From an uncultured Ruminococcus sp. (GTDB lineage: Bacteria; Bacillota; Clostridia; Oscillospirales; Ruminococcaceae), in assembly GCA_900315755.1 (NCBI GenBank), contig ONAI01000008.1, forward strand, positions 9,104-45,879: a stretch of DNA of 36,776 bases, given 5' to 3'. Each line of letters opens with the position of its first letter. Within the stretch, counting starts at the first letter, position 1. Shown here in pieces: positions 14,908-23,817 of this stretch. The notes beneath the pieces are model-generated. The model was not told the origin of the DNA. It saw nothing but the letters and a program-made list of their open reading frames with translations, and searched no databases. The translations under genes and the position numbers were made by a program.

Positions 14908-16485
14908 ATGAACTTGACTCTCGCTATTGTACTGATCATCGTTGCTTTGGCAGCAGGCGCTGCTGTTGCCGGTTTTCTCGCTTACAGCAAGGGCGTCAAT
15001 GCCGGTATAGAAAAGCGTAAGCTTCAGGCAGAATCCATCGTCGGTTCAGCTGAACAGCAGGCAGAGCGCATCATAGAAGATGCCGAAAAGGATGCGGATA
15101 ATAAAAAGAAAAGCGCTCTTATCGAAGCCAAGGACGAGATCCACAAACTCCGCAGCGACGCGGATAAAGAAATCAAGGATCGCAGAGCAGAGCTGTCACG
15201 TCAGGAAAGACGTATGCAGCAAAAAGAAGAAAATCTCGATAAAAAAACCGATAACCTCGAGAAAAAAGAGGATGTTCTCAATCAGAAGATCAAATCTGCA
15301 GATGAAAAACTCAAGGAAGCTGAAACTATTAAGAAAAGTCAGCTCGATGTCCTCGAAAGGATCTCTGAGTTCACTAAGGATCAGGCTAAAGAATACATAA
15401 TCTCAAAGCTTGAGGACGACCTCGTTCATGAAAAAGCAGTCAAGATCGCTGCTTACGATCAGCAGATCAAGGATGAATGTCAGGAAAAGGCAAGAAGCTA
15501 TATCTCACTCGCTATCGCTAAGGTAGCCGCAGATCAGGTCTCAGAAGCTGCCGTTTCCGTCGTTCCTCTCCCTAATGACGAAATGAAGGGACGTATCATC
15601 GGTCGTGAAGGCCGTAACATCCGTACCCTCGAAACCCTCACCGGTGTAGACCTCATTATCGATGATACACCGGAAGCTATCACTCTCTCCTGCTTCGATC
15701 AGATCCGCCGTGAGGTCGCAAGGATTGCTCTCGAAAAGCTCATTGCAGACGGTCGTATCCACCCGACACGTATTGAGGAAATGGTCGATAAGGCTCGCCG
15801 TGAGGTCGAATACCGTATCAAGCAGGAAGGTGAACGCGCAGTTATCGAAACCAATGTTCACGGTCTTAACCACGAACTTATCAAACTCATAGGAAGACTT
15901 AAATTCCGTACAAGCTACCGTCAGAACGTCCTCGATCACTCGATCGAAGTCGCAAAGCTCTGCGGTGTGCTCGCATCAGAACTCGGTGTAGACGCTAACC
16001 TCGCAAGACGTGCCGGTCTCCTCCACGATATTGGTAAAGCCCTTACCGCCGAGATCGAAGGTTCTCATGTACAGATAGGCGTTGACGTTTGTAAGAAATA
16101 CAACGAGAATCCTATTATCATCCACGCTGTTGAGGCTCACCACAACGACGTAGAGCCAAGAACAGTTATAGCCTGCATCGTACAGGCAGCCGACGCTATC
16201 TCAGCTGCAAGACCTGCCGCAAGAAGTGAAAACTACGAAAGCTACATCAAACGTCTCCAGAAACTCGAAGAGATATGCAACTCCTACGAGGGCGTTGAGA
16301 AATGCTTTGCTGTACAGGCTGGTCGTGAGGTCAGGATCATGGTCGTTCCGGAAGTCATCAACGATGAGAAAATGGTTCTCGTCGCAAGACAGATCTCTCA
16401 GCAGATCGAGAACGAAATGGATTATCCAGGACAGATCAAGGTCAACCTTATTCGTGAGAGCAGAGTTACAGATTACGCAAAATAA
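14908..16485 (+). CDS. rny: Ribonuclease Y
   Basis: Membrane-bound endoribonuclease that starts mRNA decay in Firmicutes. The 525-residue protein has an N-terminal membrane helix ([21 protein letters not shown]), a long charged coiled coil to about residue 190, then a KH domain around 215-290 ([20 protein letters not shown]). An HD domain with metal ligands H373 and D374 in [10 protein letters not shown] spans about 340-435. I chose the ATG at 14908, eleven bases after AAGGAGG, giving [10 protein letters not shown], rather than 15 codons upstream. Length and domain order are standard. It follows a long structured leader and is closed by a strong terminator at 16496-16527. Confidence 0.96.
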   Translation: MNLTLAIVLIIVALAAGAAVAGFLAYSKGVNAGIEKRKLQAESIVGSAEQQAERIIEDAEKDADNKKKSALIEAKDEIHKLRSDADKEIKDRRAELSRQERRMQQKEENLDKKTDNLEKKEDVLNQKIKSADEKLKEAETIKKSQLDVLERISEFTKDQAKEYIISKLEDDLVHEKAVKIAAYDQQIKDECQEKARSYISLAIAKVAADQVSEAAVSVVPLPNDEMKGRIIGREGRNIRTLETLTGVDLIIDDTPEAITLSCFDQIRREVARIALEKLIADGRIHPTRIEEMVDKARREVEYRIKQEGERAVIETNVHGLNHELIKLIGRLKFRTSYRQNVLDHSIEVAKLCGVLASELGVDANLARRAGLLHDIGKALTAEIEGSHVQIGVDVCKKYNENPIIIHAVEAHHNDVEPRTVIACIVQAADAISAARPAARSENYESYIKRLQKLEEICNSYEGVEKCFAVQAGREVRIMVVPEVINDEKMVLVARQISQQIENEMDYPGQIKVNLIRESRVTDYAK

Positions 16486-16495
16486 CGTCTTTTTA

Positions 16496-16527
16496 CGGCT
16501 GCTGAGGTACTCTCAGCAGCCGTTTTT
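16496..16527 (+). terminator. Terminator of rny
   Basis: A perfect 11-bp stem CGGCTGCTGAG/CTCAGCAGCCG with a five-base loop and TTTTT tail. Confidence 0.93.
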
Positions 16528-16558
16528 ATCTCCAATACTATAAAGGAAGGTCATTGCT

Positions 16559-18040
16559 ATGGCTAAAACTATTTTCAAATCCTCGGAGAAATCAAATTTT
16601 ATCCTGAATATGACCGAGGATCAATACGCTAAGCTGGCAACATTCGGTCTGCTTACTGCACTCTTTGCTGTTCCTCTCGCAAATATCATACCGGAAATGC
16701 AGAAAACAGTAACCTATTCCGCATCAGCAGTAGGTCTTGCTATTTCAGGCGTTTTATGCATGATACTTGCAATGATAGCGCTTATTAAAAAATACGTTAA
16801 CGGAAGCATAATACTTCCAGCTGTACTTTTTGCGGGTATCCTCGGATGGGGCACGGTGTCGTTATACAACGGCTACGACAGAACAGTCGGATTCTATGGA
16901 TTTCCGCAGCGCGGTGAAGGTCTGCTCGCTATAATATTTTATTTCTGCTTCTTTATCACAGCTGCTTCGATAAAACGTAAGAAAGCCGTAAACACGCTTC
17001 TTATCGCACTATCAGCGCTCGGAGCAGTCAATTCCATATTCTCGATCATCCAGATAACCACAAAGGAATTCATCTACTATTCATATACCGACATTGCTGT
17101 ATCCGTACAGACTATCGCACCGGACGGAATGTCACAGTCACCGATATTCCTTTCGATGGTGCTTTGCCTGTCACTCGCAGCCTCACTCACTCTCAGCGCT
17201 TCACATGAAAATAAGATCATCCGCATAGGAGCTTCCATAAGTGCTGCTCTCAGCGGATTCGTAATGATATTCACAAGAACTCTCGCAGGGTGGTGCGGAC
17301 TTATCCTCGGAATCCTTGCCGGTATCATCGCACTTTTCGCCTCCAAAAAGCCTAAGACAAGACTCCTCTCCGTGGCAGCAGTTATCGCAGCAGCAGGATT
17401 GAGCTTCGGCATATGTGCAACCGTAAAATCCGGCGACTACAACGGCTATCACCTTTTCGACGGCAACATCCTCTGGGAGGACGATGCATTCCAGAGAGCA
17501 TCCGCAAGCGGTCTTTACAACCCTAAATCGGTAGAAATCGACGACACCTATGATGTTTACACATACATAAATGAAAAAACAATGAAGATAATCAAGGATA
17601 ATAAGCTTTACGGAACAGGTCCTGAGCAGCTTGTATATCCTCAGCTTTATACCTACGGATACCGCTCAGCTAAATCATCAATAAGCGATATTGCAACAGT
17701 AAACGTCGGAACATTCGATAAGGTCTACAACGAGTATCTCTACACTGCCGCAACACGCGGAGTACCTTCACTGATACTGCTTATCGGTCTTCTGCTTCTG
17801 ACAGCAGCTTCGGCTTATAAGAAATTCCGCAAGGGCGGAGATATTAACGATACCGCAGTATTTCTCATTCTGATATGCGGGATCCTTATGTTCTTCATAA
17901 CTTGCAGCAACATAACATATTCGCCTGTATTCTGGACTTTTGCAGGTCTTGCCTGCGCTCAGTTCAGCGGCAAAAATGAAAATACATCCAAGGAAATCAA
18001 AGCCGACAAGAAAAACAATAAGGCAGTATCCAACAAGTAA
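16559..18040 (+). CDS. O-antigen ligase/polymerase-like membrane protein (Wzy_C type)
   Basis: A 493-residue integral membrane protein with about ten to twelve helices. Characteristic pieces are GFYGFPQRGEGLLAIIFYF (around 117-135) and, after a large extracytoplasmic loop with many polar residues (about 300-390), NEYLYTAATRGVPSLILLIGLLLL. These are the two signatures of the O-antigen ligase family, which transfers or polymerises lipid-linked glycans on the outer face of the membrane. In Gram-positive bacteria such proteins serve in wall- or surface-polysaccharide or glycoprotein assembly. The C-terminus is a lysine-rich cytoplasmic tail. It starts 32 bases after the rny terminator with ribosome site AAGGAAGG. 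No glycosyltransferase genes are nearby, so its glycan is unknown. Confidence 0.75.
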   Translation: MAKTIFKSSEKSNFILNMTEDQYAKLATFGLLTALFAVPLANIIPEMQKTVTYSASAVGLAISGVLCMILAMIALIKKYVNGSIILPAVLFAGILGWGTVSLYNGYDRTVGFYGFPQRGEGLLAIIFYFCFFITAASIKRKKAVNTLLIALSALGAVNSIFSIIQITTKEFIYYSYTDIAVSVQTIAPDGMSQSPIFLSMVLCLSLAASLTLSASHENKIIRIGASISAALSGFVMIFTRTLAGWCGLILGILAGIIALFASKKPKTRLLSVAAVIAAAGLSFGICATVKSGDYNGYHLFDGNILWEDDAFQRASASGLYNPKSVEIDDTYDVYTYINEKTMKIIKDNKLYGTGPEQLVYPQLYTYGYRSAKSSISDIATVNVGTFDKVYNEYLYTAATRGVPSLILLIGLLLLTAASAYKKFRKGGDINDTAVFLILICGILMFFITCSNITYSPVFWTFAGLACAQFSGKNENTSKEIKADKKNNKAVSNK

Positions 18041-18061
18041 GCAAAAGCTAACAAAAAGCTA

Positions 18062-18089
18062 TTGATTTTTATTGCAGTTATGGTAAAAT
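18062..18089 (+). promoter_or_regulatory. Promoter of the ferredoxin gene
   Basis: TTGATT (18062-18067), 16-base spacer, TAAAAT (18084-18089), followed by a ribosome site GGAGG at 18121. Moderate match to consensus. Confidence 0.55.
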
Positions 18090-18114
18090 GTAATTAATAA
18101 GGATACGTCCTTAA

Positions 18115-18306
<192 letters not shown>

Positions 18307-18331
18307 TCACTTTTTGATCCGGAAGAAATAT

Positions 18332-18359
18332 ACAGTCCTCTTTTAGAGGACTGTTTTTT
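18332..18359 (+). terminator. Terminator of the ferredoxin gene
   Basis: Perfect 10-bp stem ACAGTCCTCT/AGAGGACTGT, three-base loop, then TTTTT. Confidence 0.93.
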
Positions 18360-18381
18360 CGTTTATATGACTAATTACTAC

Positions 18382-18411
18382 TTGACATAGCGCTATGATT
18401 TATGCTATACT
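18382..18411 (+). promoter_or_regulatory. Promoter of the DUF4352-like lipoprotein gene
   Basis: TTGACA (18382-18387), 18-base spacer, TATACT (18406-18411). Start would lie about 30 bases before the ATG at 18448. Confidence 0.72.
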
Positions 18412-18447
18412 ATATAAGATGTATTTTTATTTTCGGAGGTCTCAGAT

Positions 18448-19059
18448 ATGAGAAAATTCAGACTTACAGCACTTATTCTCGCAGCTGCAATGGCTGTTAC
18501 ACCATTAGTTGGTTGCAGCAGCAGTAGTTCAGCAAGCAGCAGCAGTTCAACAAATTATAAAATTTACGAAAGAAATGATCTCATCGCTTCAAGCGAAGTC
18601 AAGGGTGAAGCAAATAAAGAGGTCGAAGCTAACAAAACCATTTTCAAGCTCAATAAGGTCATTGATGCCGCTTCCCTCACTGACGAAAATGAGCATTATC
18701 TCTACTTCGACATAACTATTAACAACTCAACAGATACCGAATACGAGCTAAGCACCCTCAACAATTTCTACATACTGCTTCCGGATAACCGTGAAATGTC
18801 CGCAGCTATCAGAACTCAGGTGTTTGCTATACAGAATTTTGATGATACCAAATATTTCCAGAGTCCTTTTAAAGTTCCTGCAAACAGTTCTTTCAGTGGT
18901 ATCGTAGGAGGCTTCGTTATTCCCGAAGATCCTAAGAAAGGCTTCACACTTGCTTTCTTCCCTACCCGTGAAGATGCAAGAGACAAGGAAACAGTTATTA
19001 AGGTAAATGTAACCGAAAAGGACGTTATCGAAGTACCAAGCGATCTTCTTAAAAAGTGA
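18448..19059 (+). CDS. Lipoprotein with DUF4352-like immunoglobulin fold
   Basis: A 203-residue lipoprotein. Residues 1-23 form the signal with lipobox LVGC (C23), followed by a serine-rich spacer (SSSSSASSSSSTN). The mature domain, about 55-195, has the pattern of a beta-sandwich: KTIFKLNKVIDAA, HYLYFDITINNSTDTEYEL, NFYILLPDNRE, KVPANSSFSGIVGGFVIPED and GFTLAFFPT, much like DUF4352/DUF5067 proteins. These are exported proteins of unclear function, perhaps ligand-binding or stress-related. It has its own promoter and shares a terminator with the convergent flippase gene, overlapping it by 11 bp at the stop codons. Confidence 0.72.
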   Translation: MRKFRLTALILAAAMAVTPLVGCSSSSSASSSSSTNYKIYERNDLIASSEVKGEANKEVEANKTIFKLNKVIDAASLTDENEHYLYFDITINNSTDTEYELSTLNNFYILLPDNREMSAAIRTQVFAIQNFDDTKYFQSPFKVPANSSFSGIVGGFVIPEDPKKGFTLAFFPTREDARDKETVIKVNVTEKDVIEVPSDLLKK

Positions 19060-20686
19060 TCCGTCTCCCCGGCTTTCCAGCCGGGGATTTTCTGTTTCCT
19101 GACCATATGTGTACGAATTCGCCGCGGAAGCCTAAAAACAGGACTGCGATATATGTACCTCCGCCCAGAATGAGCGCCGCTGCAAATGCAGCTATCATGC
19201 CATAGACTGCAAATAATCCTGATGCAAGATATGCCGTTCCGCCGCACATTGCTCCGGCATATCCGACCTTCAGAAAAGGCGCTGCCTCAAGCCTCAGACC
19301 GCTCTCGCGCAGGTATATGACCACAGAAACCGCCAGTATCACCAGATATGACACTGATGTTGCAGCAGCTGCACCGTCAACGCCCCAAAGCGGTATAAAC
19401 GCCAGATTTCCGGCAAGCTTCACAAAAGTTCCAAGAATCATGATCTTCAGCGGAAGTCCTGCCCTGCCTATCGCCTGAAGCATACTGAAAAGCGGAAAAG
19501 ATACACACAGACACACCATTGCCGGCATCAGCAGTCTCAGTGAGGATATACATATCGCTGCCTCATCGGTCTGATTCGGAAAGAGGATACCAAGCACCTG
19601 AGGAGCTGTAACTCCAAGTCCTACCGCCGAGGGTACTGCTATTATCTCAGCTATCAGCAGCGCCTGTATACTCCCGCGGCGGAAACCGGCTTTATCGTTT
19701 ACTTCTCTTGCAGAAGCAATACAGGTAAGCGCACCTTTTCCAAGCATATTCGTGATCGAGGGTACAAGGTTGAATACAGTCAGGGCAATTCCCGAAAAAG
19801 AGCCGTAAACGAACCGCGGCACTTCATCAGCAGATACGCCCTCAAACATTCCGTTGTAACCACCGGTATGTGAAAGGATTCCGATTATAGTCCACATATC
19901 TATCAGTGCTGTAAAATTTGTCACAACTGCACTTGCACCGACGGGCAGTGCCTCGCGGATGAGTTTCTTCGCTATGATACGTCTTCCTTCGAGACATTTC
20001 TCACCGTCAGGAAGATGTCCGGAAAACAGCCTTGTTATCCATAAATATACTGCCGCTCCAAGTGAGGACAGAGTAACGCCGAGAATACCGGCAGCCGCAG
20101 CAAGGGCGCGTATATCAGTCGCCCACGGAAAACGGCTCATAAAGAACTCACTGTTATCAGTGACAAAACGGCAAAGAAAAAGTCCTGCAAAAACCTTGAC
20201 AAAGCCCTCTGCGATCTGTGAAAGTGCAGTCGGGAACATATTCCCCATTCCCTCATAGTATCCCCTCTCGACAGCCGTTATGCACCCGAAAAGCACTGCC
20301 GGTGCTATCATGATTATTGAGGCAGCTCCCTCTGTACTGCCGACAGAATATATGCTGAAAGGTACTGCAAACGTCGCCAGCAGAAGACTCGCCGGAACTC
20401 CTGCAATTGAAAACAACACTAACGCAACACGTCTTATCCTAAGCGCATTTGAATACATTCCAAGCGCGGCACTCGAAGCCACAAGCTTCGCAACAGCTGA
20501 CGTTATACCAGTTACGATAAGCGCATAAAACGGCATGAACAAACTGTAAGCACAGCTGAAATAACTCATGCCCACTCCGCCAAGCATATTCGTGAGCGGT
20601 ATCTTGAAAACCGCTCCAAGAGCCTTTGCCGCTATCGCTGAAGCCATAAGTATCAGCGAGCCTTTCAGAAATGTCTGCTTTTTCAT
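19049..20686 (-). CDS. MOP-superfamily lipid-linked oligosaccharide flippase (SpoVB/YtgP-like)
   Basis: A 545-residue polytopic protein with about fourteen helices. The start LKGSLILMASAIAAKALGAVFKIPLTNMLG and the segment AVERGYYEGMGNMFPTALSQIAEGFVKV are typical of the SpoVB/YtgP branch. That branch includes lipid II flippases and the sporulation protein SpoVB, needed for cortex peptidoglycan. With sipL and spoIVA in the same window a sporulation role is possible, but the sequence alone does not separate SpoVB from a vegetative YtgP/MurJ-like flippase. The ribosome site is CGGAGGAG. The last codons (about KSPAGKPGRRITF) are encoded by the terminator hairpin of the convergent gene, so the C-terminus may be a recent extension. 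Confidence 0.85.
   Translation of the reverse strand: MKKQTFLKGSLILMASAIAAKALGAVFKIPLTNMLGGVGMSYFSCAYSLFMPFYALIVTGITSAVAKLVASSAALGMYSNALRIRRVALVLFSIAGVPASLLLATFAVPFSIYSVGSTEGAASIIMIAPAVLFGCITAVERGYYEGMGNMFPTALSQIAEGFVKVFAGLFLCRFVTDNSEFFMSRFPWATDIRALAAAAGILGVTLSSLGAAVYLWITRLFSGHLPDGEKCLEGRRIIAKKLIREALPVGASAVVTNFTALIDMWTIIGILSHTGGYNGMFEGVSADEVPRFVYGSFSGIALTVFNLVPSITNMLGKGALTCIASAREVNDKAGFRRGSIQALLIAEIIAVPSAVGLGVTAPQVLGILFPNQTDEAAICISSLRLLMPAMVCLCVSFPLFSMLQAIGRAGLPLKIMILGTFVKLAGNLAFIPLWGVDGAAAATSVSYLVILAVSVVIYLRESGLRLEAAPFLKVGYAGAMCGGTAYLASGLFAVYGMIAAFAAALILGGGTYIAVLFLGFRGEFVHIWSGNRKSPAGKPGRRITF
19067..19090. terminator. Terminator between lipoprotein and flippase genes
   Basis: An 8-bp GC-rich stem CCCCGGCT/AGCCGGGG with a four-base loop, then ATTTT on the plus side. 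The hairpin lies inside the predicted 3' coding end of the minus-strand flippase, so it is mainly a terminator for the lipoprotein gene. Confidence 0.75.
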
Positions 20687-20768
20687 GTTCTCCTCCGGTC
20701 GAAGCCGCCCCTGATCTTAAATATAATAGAATGAGCAGCATAAAATTAGATTTTCAAGAAAATATATG

Positions 20769-20797
20769 TTGCAGAATCAAGAAATATGTGGTATAAT
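20769..20797 (+). promoter_or_regulatory. Promoter of the aminotransferase-trpS operon
   Basis: TTGCAG (20769-20774), 17-base spacer, TATAAT (20792-20797). The leader to the ATG is about 75 bases and shows no T-box-like features. Confidence 0.7.
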
Positions 20798-20876
20798 ATA
20801 GGATAGGCATTTGTTATTTCAGCGGCTGTATCTTTCGCCGCCGCATACATATTGATTTGAAAGGCTGGTATATATA

Positions 20877-22070
20877 ATGGAATATAAATTTTCCGATAAA
20901 GTGACCGGACTTCAAGCGTCCGCGATCCGTGAAATACTCAAATTCACATCTGATCCGGAAGTTATTTCATTCGCTGCCGGAAATCCTGCTCCTGAAGCTT
21001 TTCCGACAGAGAGGATCGCTGAGATCTCAGCTGAGCTTCTCCGCGATGATCCGGTACTCGCTCTCCAGTATAACATAACCGAAGGCTATACTCCTCTGAG
21101 AGACTTCCTCAAAAGCTGGATGACCGAAAAGAACTGCTTCCACAAGGAATTTGATGAGCTCATCGTTACATCAGGCGGTCAGCAGGCAAACGAACTCTCA
21201 TGCAAGGTACTCCTCAACGAAGGCGATACCCTCCTCTGTGAATCTCCGAGCTTTATCGGTTCACTGAACGCTTTTCGTTCCTATAATGTAAATCTCGTAG
21301 GCATTGATATGGAAGCCGACGGCATTGACCTCGAAAAACTGGAAAATGCTTTAAAAACTGAGAAGAATGTCAAGATACTCTATCTTATCCCGAACTTCCA
21401 GAACCCGACAGGCAGAACTATGTCACTTGCCAAGAGAAAGGCAGTATATGAGCTCGCCTGCAAGTATGACTTCATCATCCTTGAAGACGATCCTTACGGC
21501 GAACTCAGATTCGCCGGTGAGAATGTTCCTACTATAAAGAGTCTCGATACAGAGGGAAGAGTTATCTACTCAAGCACATTCTCGAAGATCATATCATCCG
21601 GTTTCAGAACAGGTTTCGTTTCCGCTCCTGCTCCTATCATCCAGAAAATGATCGTCTGCAAGCAGGTATCAGACGTTCACTCGAATATCTGGGCACAGGT
21701 AGTCTCACACCGCTTCATGACTACTGTTGACCGTGAAGCCCACTTCAGCAAGCTGCGCGACATCTACCGCAAGAAATGCGATCTCATGTGCAGCTATATC
21801 GAAAACGGATTCTCAAAGGATATTTCTTATATAAAACCTCAGGGCGGTCTCTTTATATGGTGTACACTCCCGGATAGCTGCGATATGAACGCTTTTTGCA
21901 CCAAGGCTGTTAAGGATTACAAGGTCGCAATAGTCCCCGGTAATTCATTCAGCATCCGTCAGGACGAAGTAAGCAAGTCATTCAGACTTAACTACTCAAC
22001 TCCTACTAACGAACAGATCGAAAAGGGTATGGACATCCTCGCTCGCATGACACGCGAAATGCTCGGATAA
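20877..22070 (+). CDS. PLP-dependent aminotransferase, class I/II (2-aminoadipate/aromatic type)
   Basis: A 397-residue fold-type I aminotransferase of the LysN/AraT-like group. Visible landmarks are SFAAGNPAPEAFP at the N-terminus, LQYNITEGYTPLRDFL, the cofactor-contacting SGGQQANEL, YLIPNFQNPTGRTMS, EDDPYGELRF, the Schiff-base lysine K237 in SSTFSKIISSGFRTG, and GGLFIWCTLP near the C-terminus. No MocR DNA-binding domain is attached. The substrate could be an aromatic amino acid, 2-aminoadipate or a branched-chain acid. The operon with trpS and the presence of iorAB for aryl-2-oxoacids make an aromatic substrate attractive, but this is inference. The start has a modest AAAGG upstream. Confidence 0.88.
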   Translation: MEYKFSDKVTGLQASAIREILKFTSDPEVISFAAGNPAPEAFPTERIAEISAELLRDDPVLALQYNITEGYTPLRDFLKSWMTEKNCFHKEFDELIVTSGGQQANELSCKVLLNEGDTLLCESPSFIGSLNAFRSYNVNLVGIDMEADGIDLEKLENALKTEKNVKILYLIPNFQNPTGRTMSLAKRKAVYELACKYDFIILEDDPYGELRFAGENVPTIKSLDTEGRVIYSSTFSKIISSGFRTGFVSAPAPIIQKMIVCKQVSDVHSNIWAQVVSHRFMTTVDREAHFSKLRDIYRKKCDLMCSYIENGFSKDISYIKPQGGLFIWCTLPDSCDMNAFCTKAVKDYKVAIVPGNSFSIRQDEVSKSFRLNYSTPTNEQIEKGMDILARMTREMLG

Positions 22071-22116
22071 GCCCATCCCATAAATATAAAATTACAACCG
22101 AAAGGAATCAAATACT

Positions 22117-22638
22117 ATGCCAAACAGTATCACAGGCAGATATTCTGTCACTCAGAAATACCTCATGACAAGAGGTCAGGCTATCAACTTCCCTGCTAAA
22201 TTCTTCAATACCAATTTCAAGAAAGATGAAGTTTTCGGCGTTGTTGTAGACATCCCGATGGCTTCAGATATTCTTACAACTATGGTTTGCTTCATCAACG
22301 GTGCAGCTAACCTCTATTTCAACAACGGCGGCGAGTACACAGGCGCTTCACAGAAATACCTCAGCCTTGTTCAGGCTACTCACGCCCTCGTTTCAAATGC
22401 AGGTCAGCTTCTCCCGAAGGCTCAGAAGACAACTAAGTTTGATCTCCCGACAGACCGTTCAAACAACGTATTCCTTCTCACAAAAGGCGGAGTATACAAG
22501 GTTGAGATCAAAGCAGGCGTTATTCCCGAGAGCGAGCCTGAAAAGCGTAATGTATATGTACTCTATCAGCGTGTTCTCAACGAACTCAGAAACTGCCAGC
22601 TCAAAGACGACGCTGAGAAGCGTAAAGCAGCAAAGTAA
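22117..22638 (+). CDS. Conserved-looking protein of unknown function in the trpS operon
   Basis: A 173-residue soluble protein with a clear ribosome site (AAAGGAAT). It begins MPNSITGRYSVTQKYLMTRG and has a beta-rich core (EVFGVVVDIPMASDILTTMVCFINGAANLYFNNGGEY). A helix follows (KYLSLVQATHALVSNAGQLLPKAQ), then NNVFLLTKGGVYKVEIKAG, and a basic tail ends KDDAEKRKAAK. No signal peptide, membrane helix or recognised catalytic motif. It lies 46 bp after the aminotransferase and 12 bp before trpS, so it is co-transcribed. Codon use is like its neighbours and favours preferred codons, suggesting decent expression. I cannot assign a function. Confidence 0.78.
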   Translation: MPNSITGRYSVTQKYLMTRGQAINFPAKFFNTNFKKDEVFGVVVDIPMASDILTTMVCFINGAANLYFNNGGEYTGASQKYLSLVQATHALVSNAGQLLPKAQKTTKFDLPTDRSNNVFLLTKGGVYKVEIKAGVIPESEPEKRNVYVLYQRVLNELRNCQLKDDAEKRKAAK

Positions 22639-22650
22639 GGGGCAGCCTAA

Positions 22651-23649
22651 ATGGAAGATAAGAAACTCATTTTCAGTGCTATCCAGCCTACCGGAACTTT
22701 TACCCTCGGAAACTATATCGGAGCAGTACGCAACTGGGCACCGCTCCAGAATGACTATAACTGTATCTACTGTGTCGCTGATATGCACGCTATCACTGTT
22801 AAACAGGAGCCTGCAAAGCTTCGCCAGAACACCCTCAATTCCTATGCGCTCCTTATGGCTTGCGGCATAGATCCTGAGAAATCTATACTCTTCATACAGA
22901 GCCATGCCGTAACTCACGCAGCACTCAACTGGATACTCTGCTGCAACACTCAGTTCGGCGAGCTTTCAAGAATGACTCAGTTCAAGGACAAGAGCCAGAA
23001 GCATCCTGACGACATTAACGCAGGTCTCTTCACATATCCTTCGCTCATGGCTGCTGATATTCTCGCTTACAATGCGGATTTTGTACCAGTCGGCGTTGAC
23101 CAGAAGCAGCATCTCGAACTCGCAAGAAATATCGCTCAGCGCTTCAATCAGCGCTACGGTGACTTCTTCACTCTGCCTGAGCCTTATATCATAGACATCG
23201 GCGCAAAGGTAATGTCTCTTCAAGAGCCTACCAAGAAAATGTCTAAATCCGATGAGAATCCGAATGCCTGCATTCTCATACTCGATGACAAGGATACTAT
23301 CATCCGCAAGTTCAAACGCGCTGTTACTGACAGCGAAGCGGAGGTATGCTACCGCGAAGGTAAGGACGGCATTAATAACCTCATGACTATCTATTCAGCT
23401 GTTACCGGCAAGGATTACGCTGCTATCGAAGCTGAATTCGCAGGCAAGGGCTATGGAGATTTCAAGATAGCTGTCGGAGAGGCTGTTGCCGATCATCTTG
23501 AACCTGTAAGAACAGAATTTGCAAAGCTCAGTGCAGATAAGGCTTTCCTCAAGCAGTGCTACACTGAAGGAGCTCAGAAAGCAATGCGTTATTCACAGCG
23601 CATCGTTTCTAAAGCATACCACAAGGTCGGTTTTGTTGACAGGGGTTAA
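22651..23649 (+). CDS. trpS: Tryptophanyl-tRNA synthetase
   Basis: A 332-residue class Ic synthetase that charges tRNA-Trp. The first ATP motif appears as TLGNYIGA (residues 18-25, the HIGH-equivalent), followed by NWAPLQNDYNCIYCVADMHAIT. The Rossmann body includes YPSLMAADILAYNADFVPVGVDQKQHLELARNIA, and KMSKS lies at 196-200 with SDENPNA after it. Length is normal. Its start follows the unknown gene by 12 bp with AAGGGGC as ribosome site. A weak hairpin (23693-23711) follows the stop. Confidence 0.96.
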   Translation: MEDKKLIFSAIQPTGTFTLGNYIGAVRNWAPLQNDYNCIYCVADMHAITVKQEPAKLRQNTLNSYALLMACGIDPEKSILFIQSHAVTHAALNWILCCNTQFGELSRMTQFKDKSQKHPDDINAGLFTYPSLMAADILAYNADFVPVGVDQKQHLELARNIAQRFNQRYGDFFTLPEPYIIDIGAKVMSLQEPTKKMSKSDENPNACILILDDKDTIIRKFKRAVTDSEAEVCYREGKDGINNLMTIYSAVTGKDYAAIEAEFAGKGYGDFKIAVGEAVADHLEPVRTEFAKLSADKAFLKQCYTEGAQKAMRYSQRIVSKAYHKVGFVDRG

Positions 23650-23692
23650 AGTGCTATATATCTAACAAAACCGCATTTTTGCAGTATAATAT

Positions 23693-23711
23693 ACAAACAG
23701 TCTCTGTTTGT
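23693..23711 (+). terminator. Possible weak terminator after trpS
   Basis: An 8-bp stem ACAAACAG/CTGTTTGT with a three-base loop, followed by AGAAAATTATTTT. The stem is A/T-rich and the T-run is displaced, so confidence is limited. Confidence 0.42.
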
Positions 23712-23753
23712 AGAAAATTATTTTGCCAAATTGACAAAAATTTAAAATACGGG

Positions 23754-23782
23754 TTGCAATTTCCCGAAATATAGGGTATTAT
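23754..23782 (+). promoter_or_regulatory. Promoter of mazG-hup
   Basis: TTGCAA (23754-23759), 17-base spacer, TATTAT (23777-23782). Transcription near 23789 means the upstream TTG at 23788 cannot be the mazG start, supporting the ATG at 23818. Confidence 0.65.
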
Positions 23783-23817
23783 ATTACTTGGCCCGTCATT
23801 ATGGGAGAGTTTTTCTT

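Noticed and set aside
20797-20876. T-box leader for the trpS operon
   Set aside because: Leader too short (about 75 bases) and no T-box sequence or antiterminator seen.
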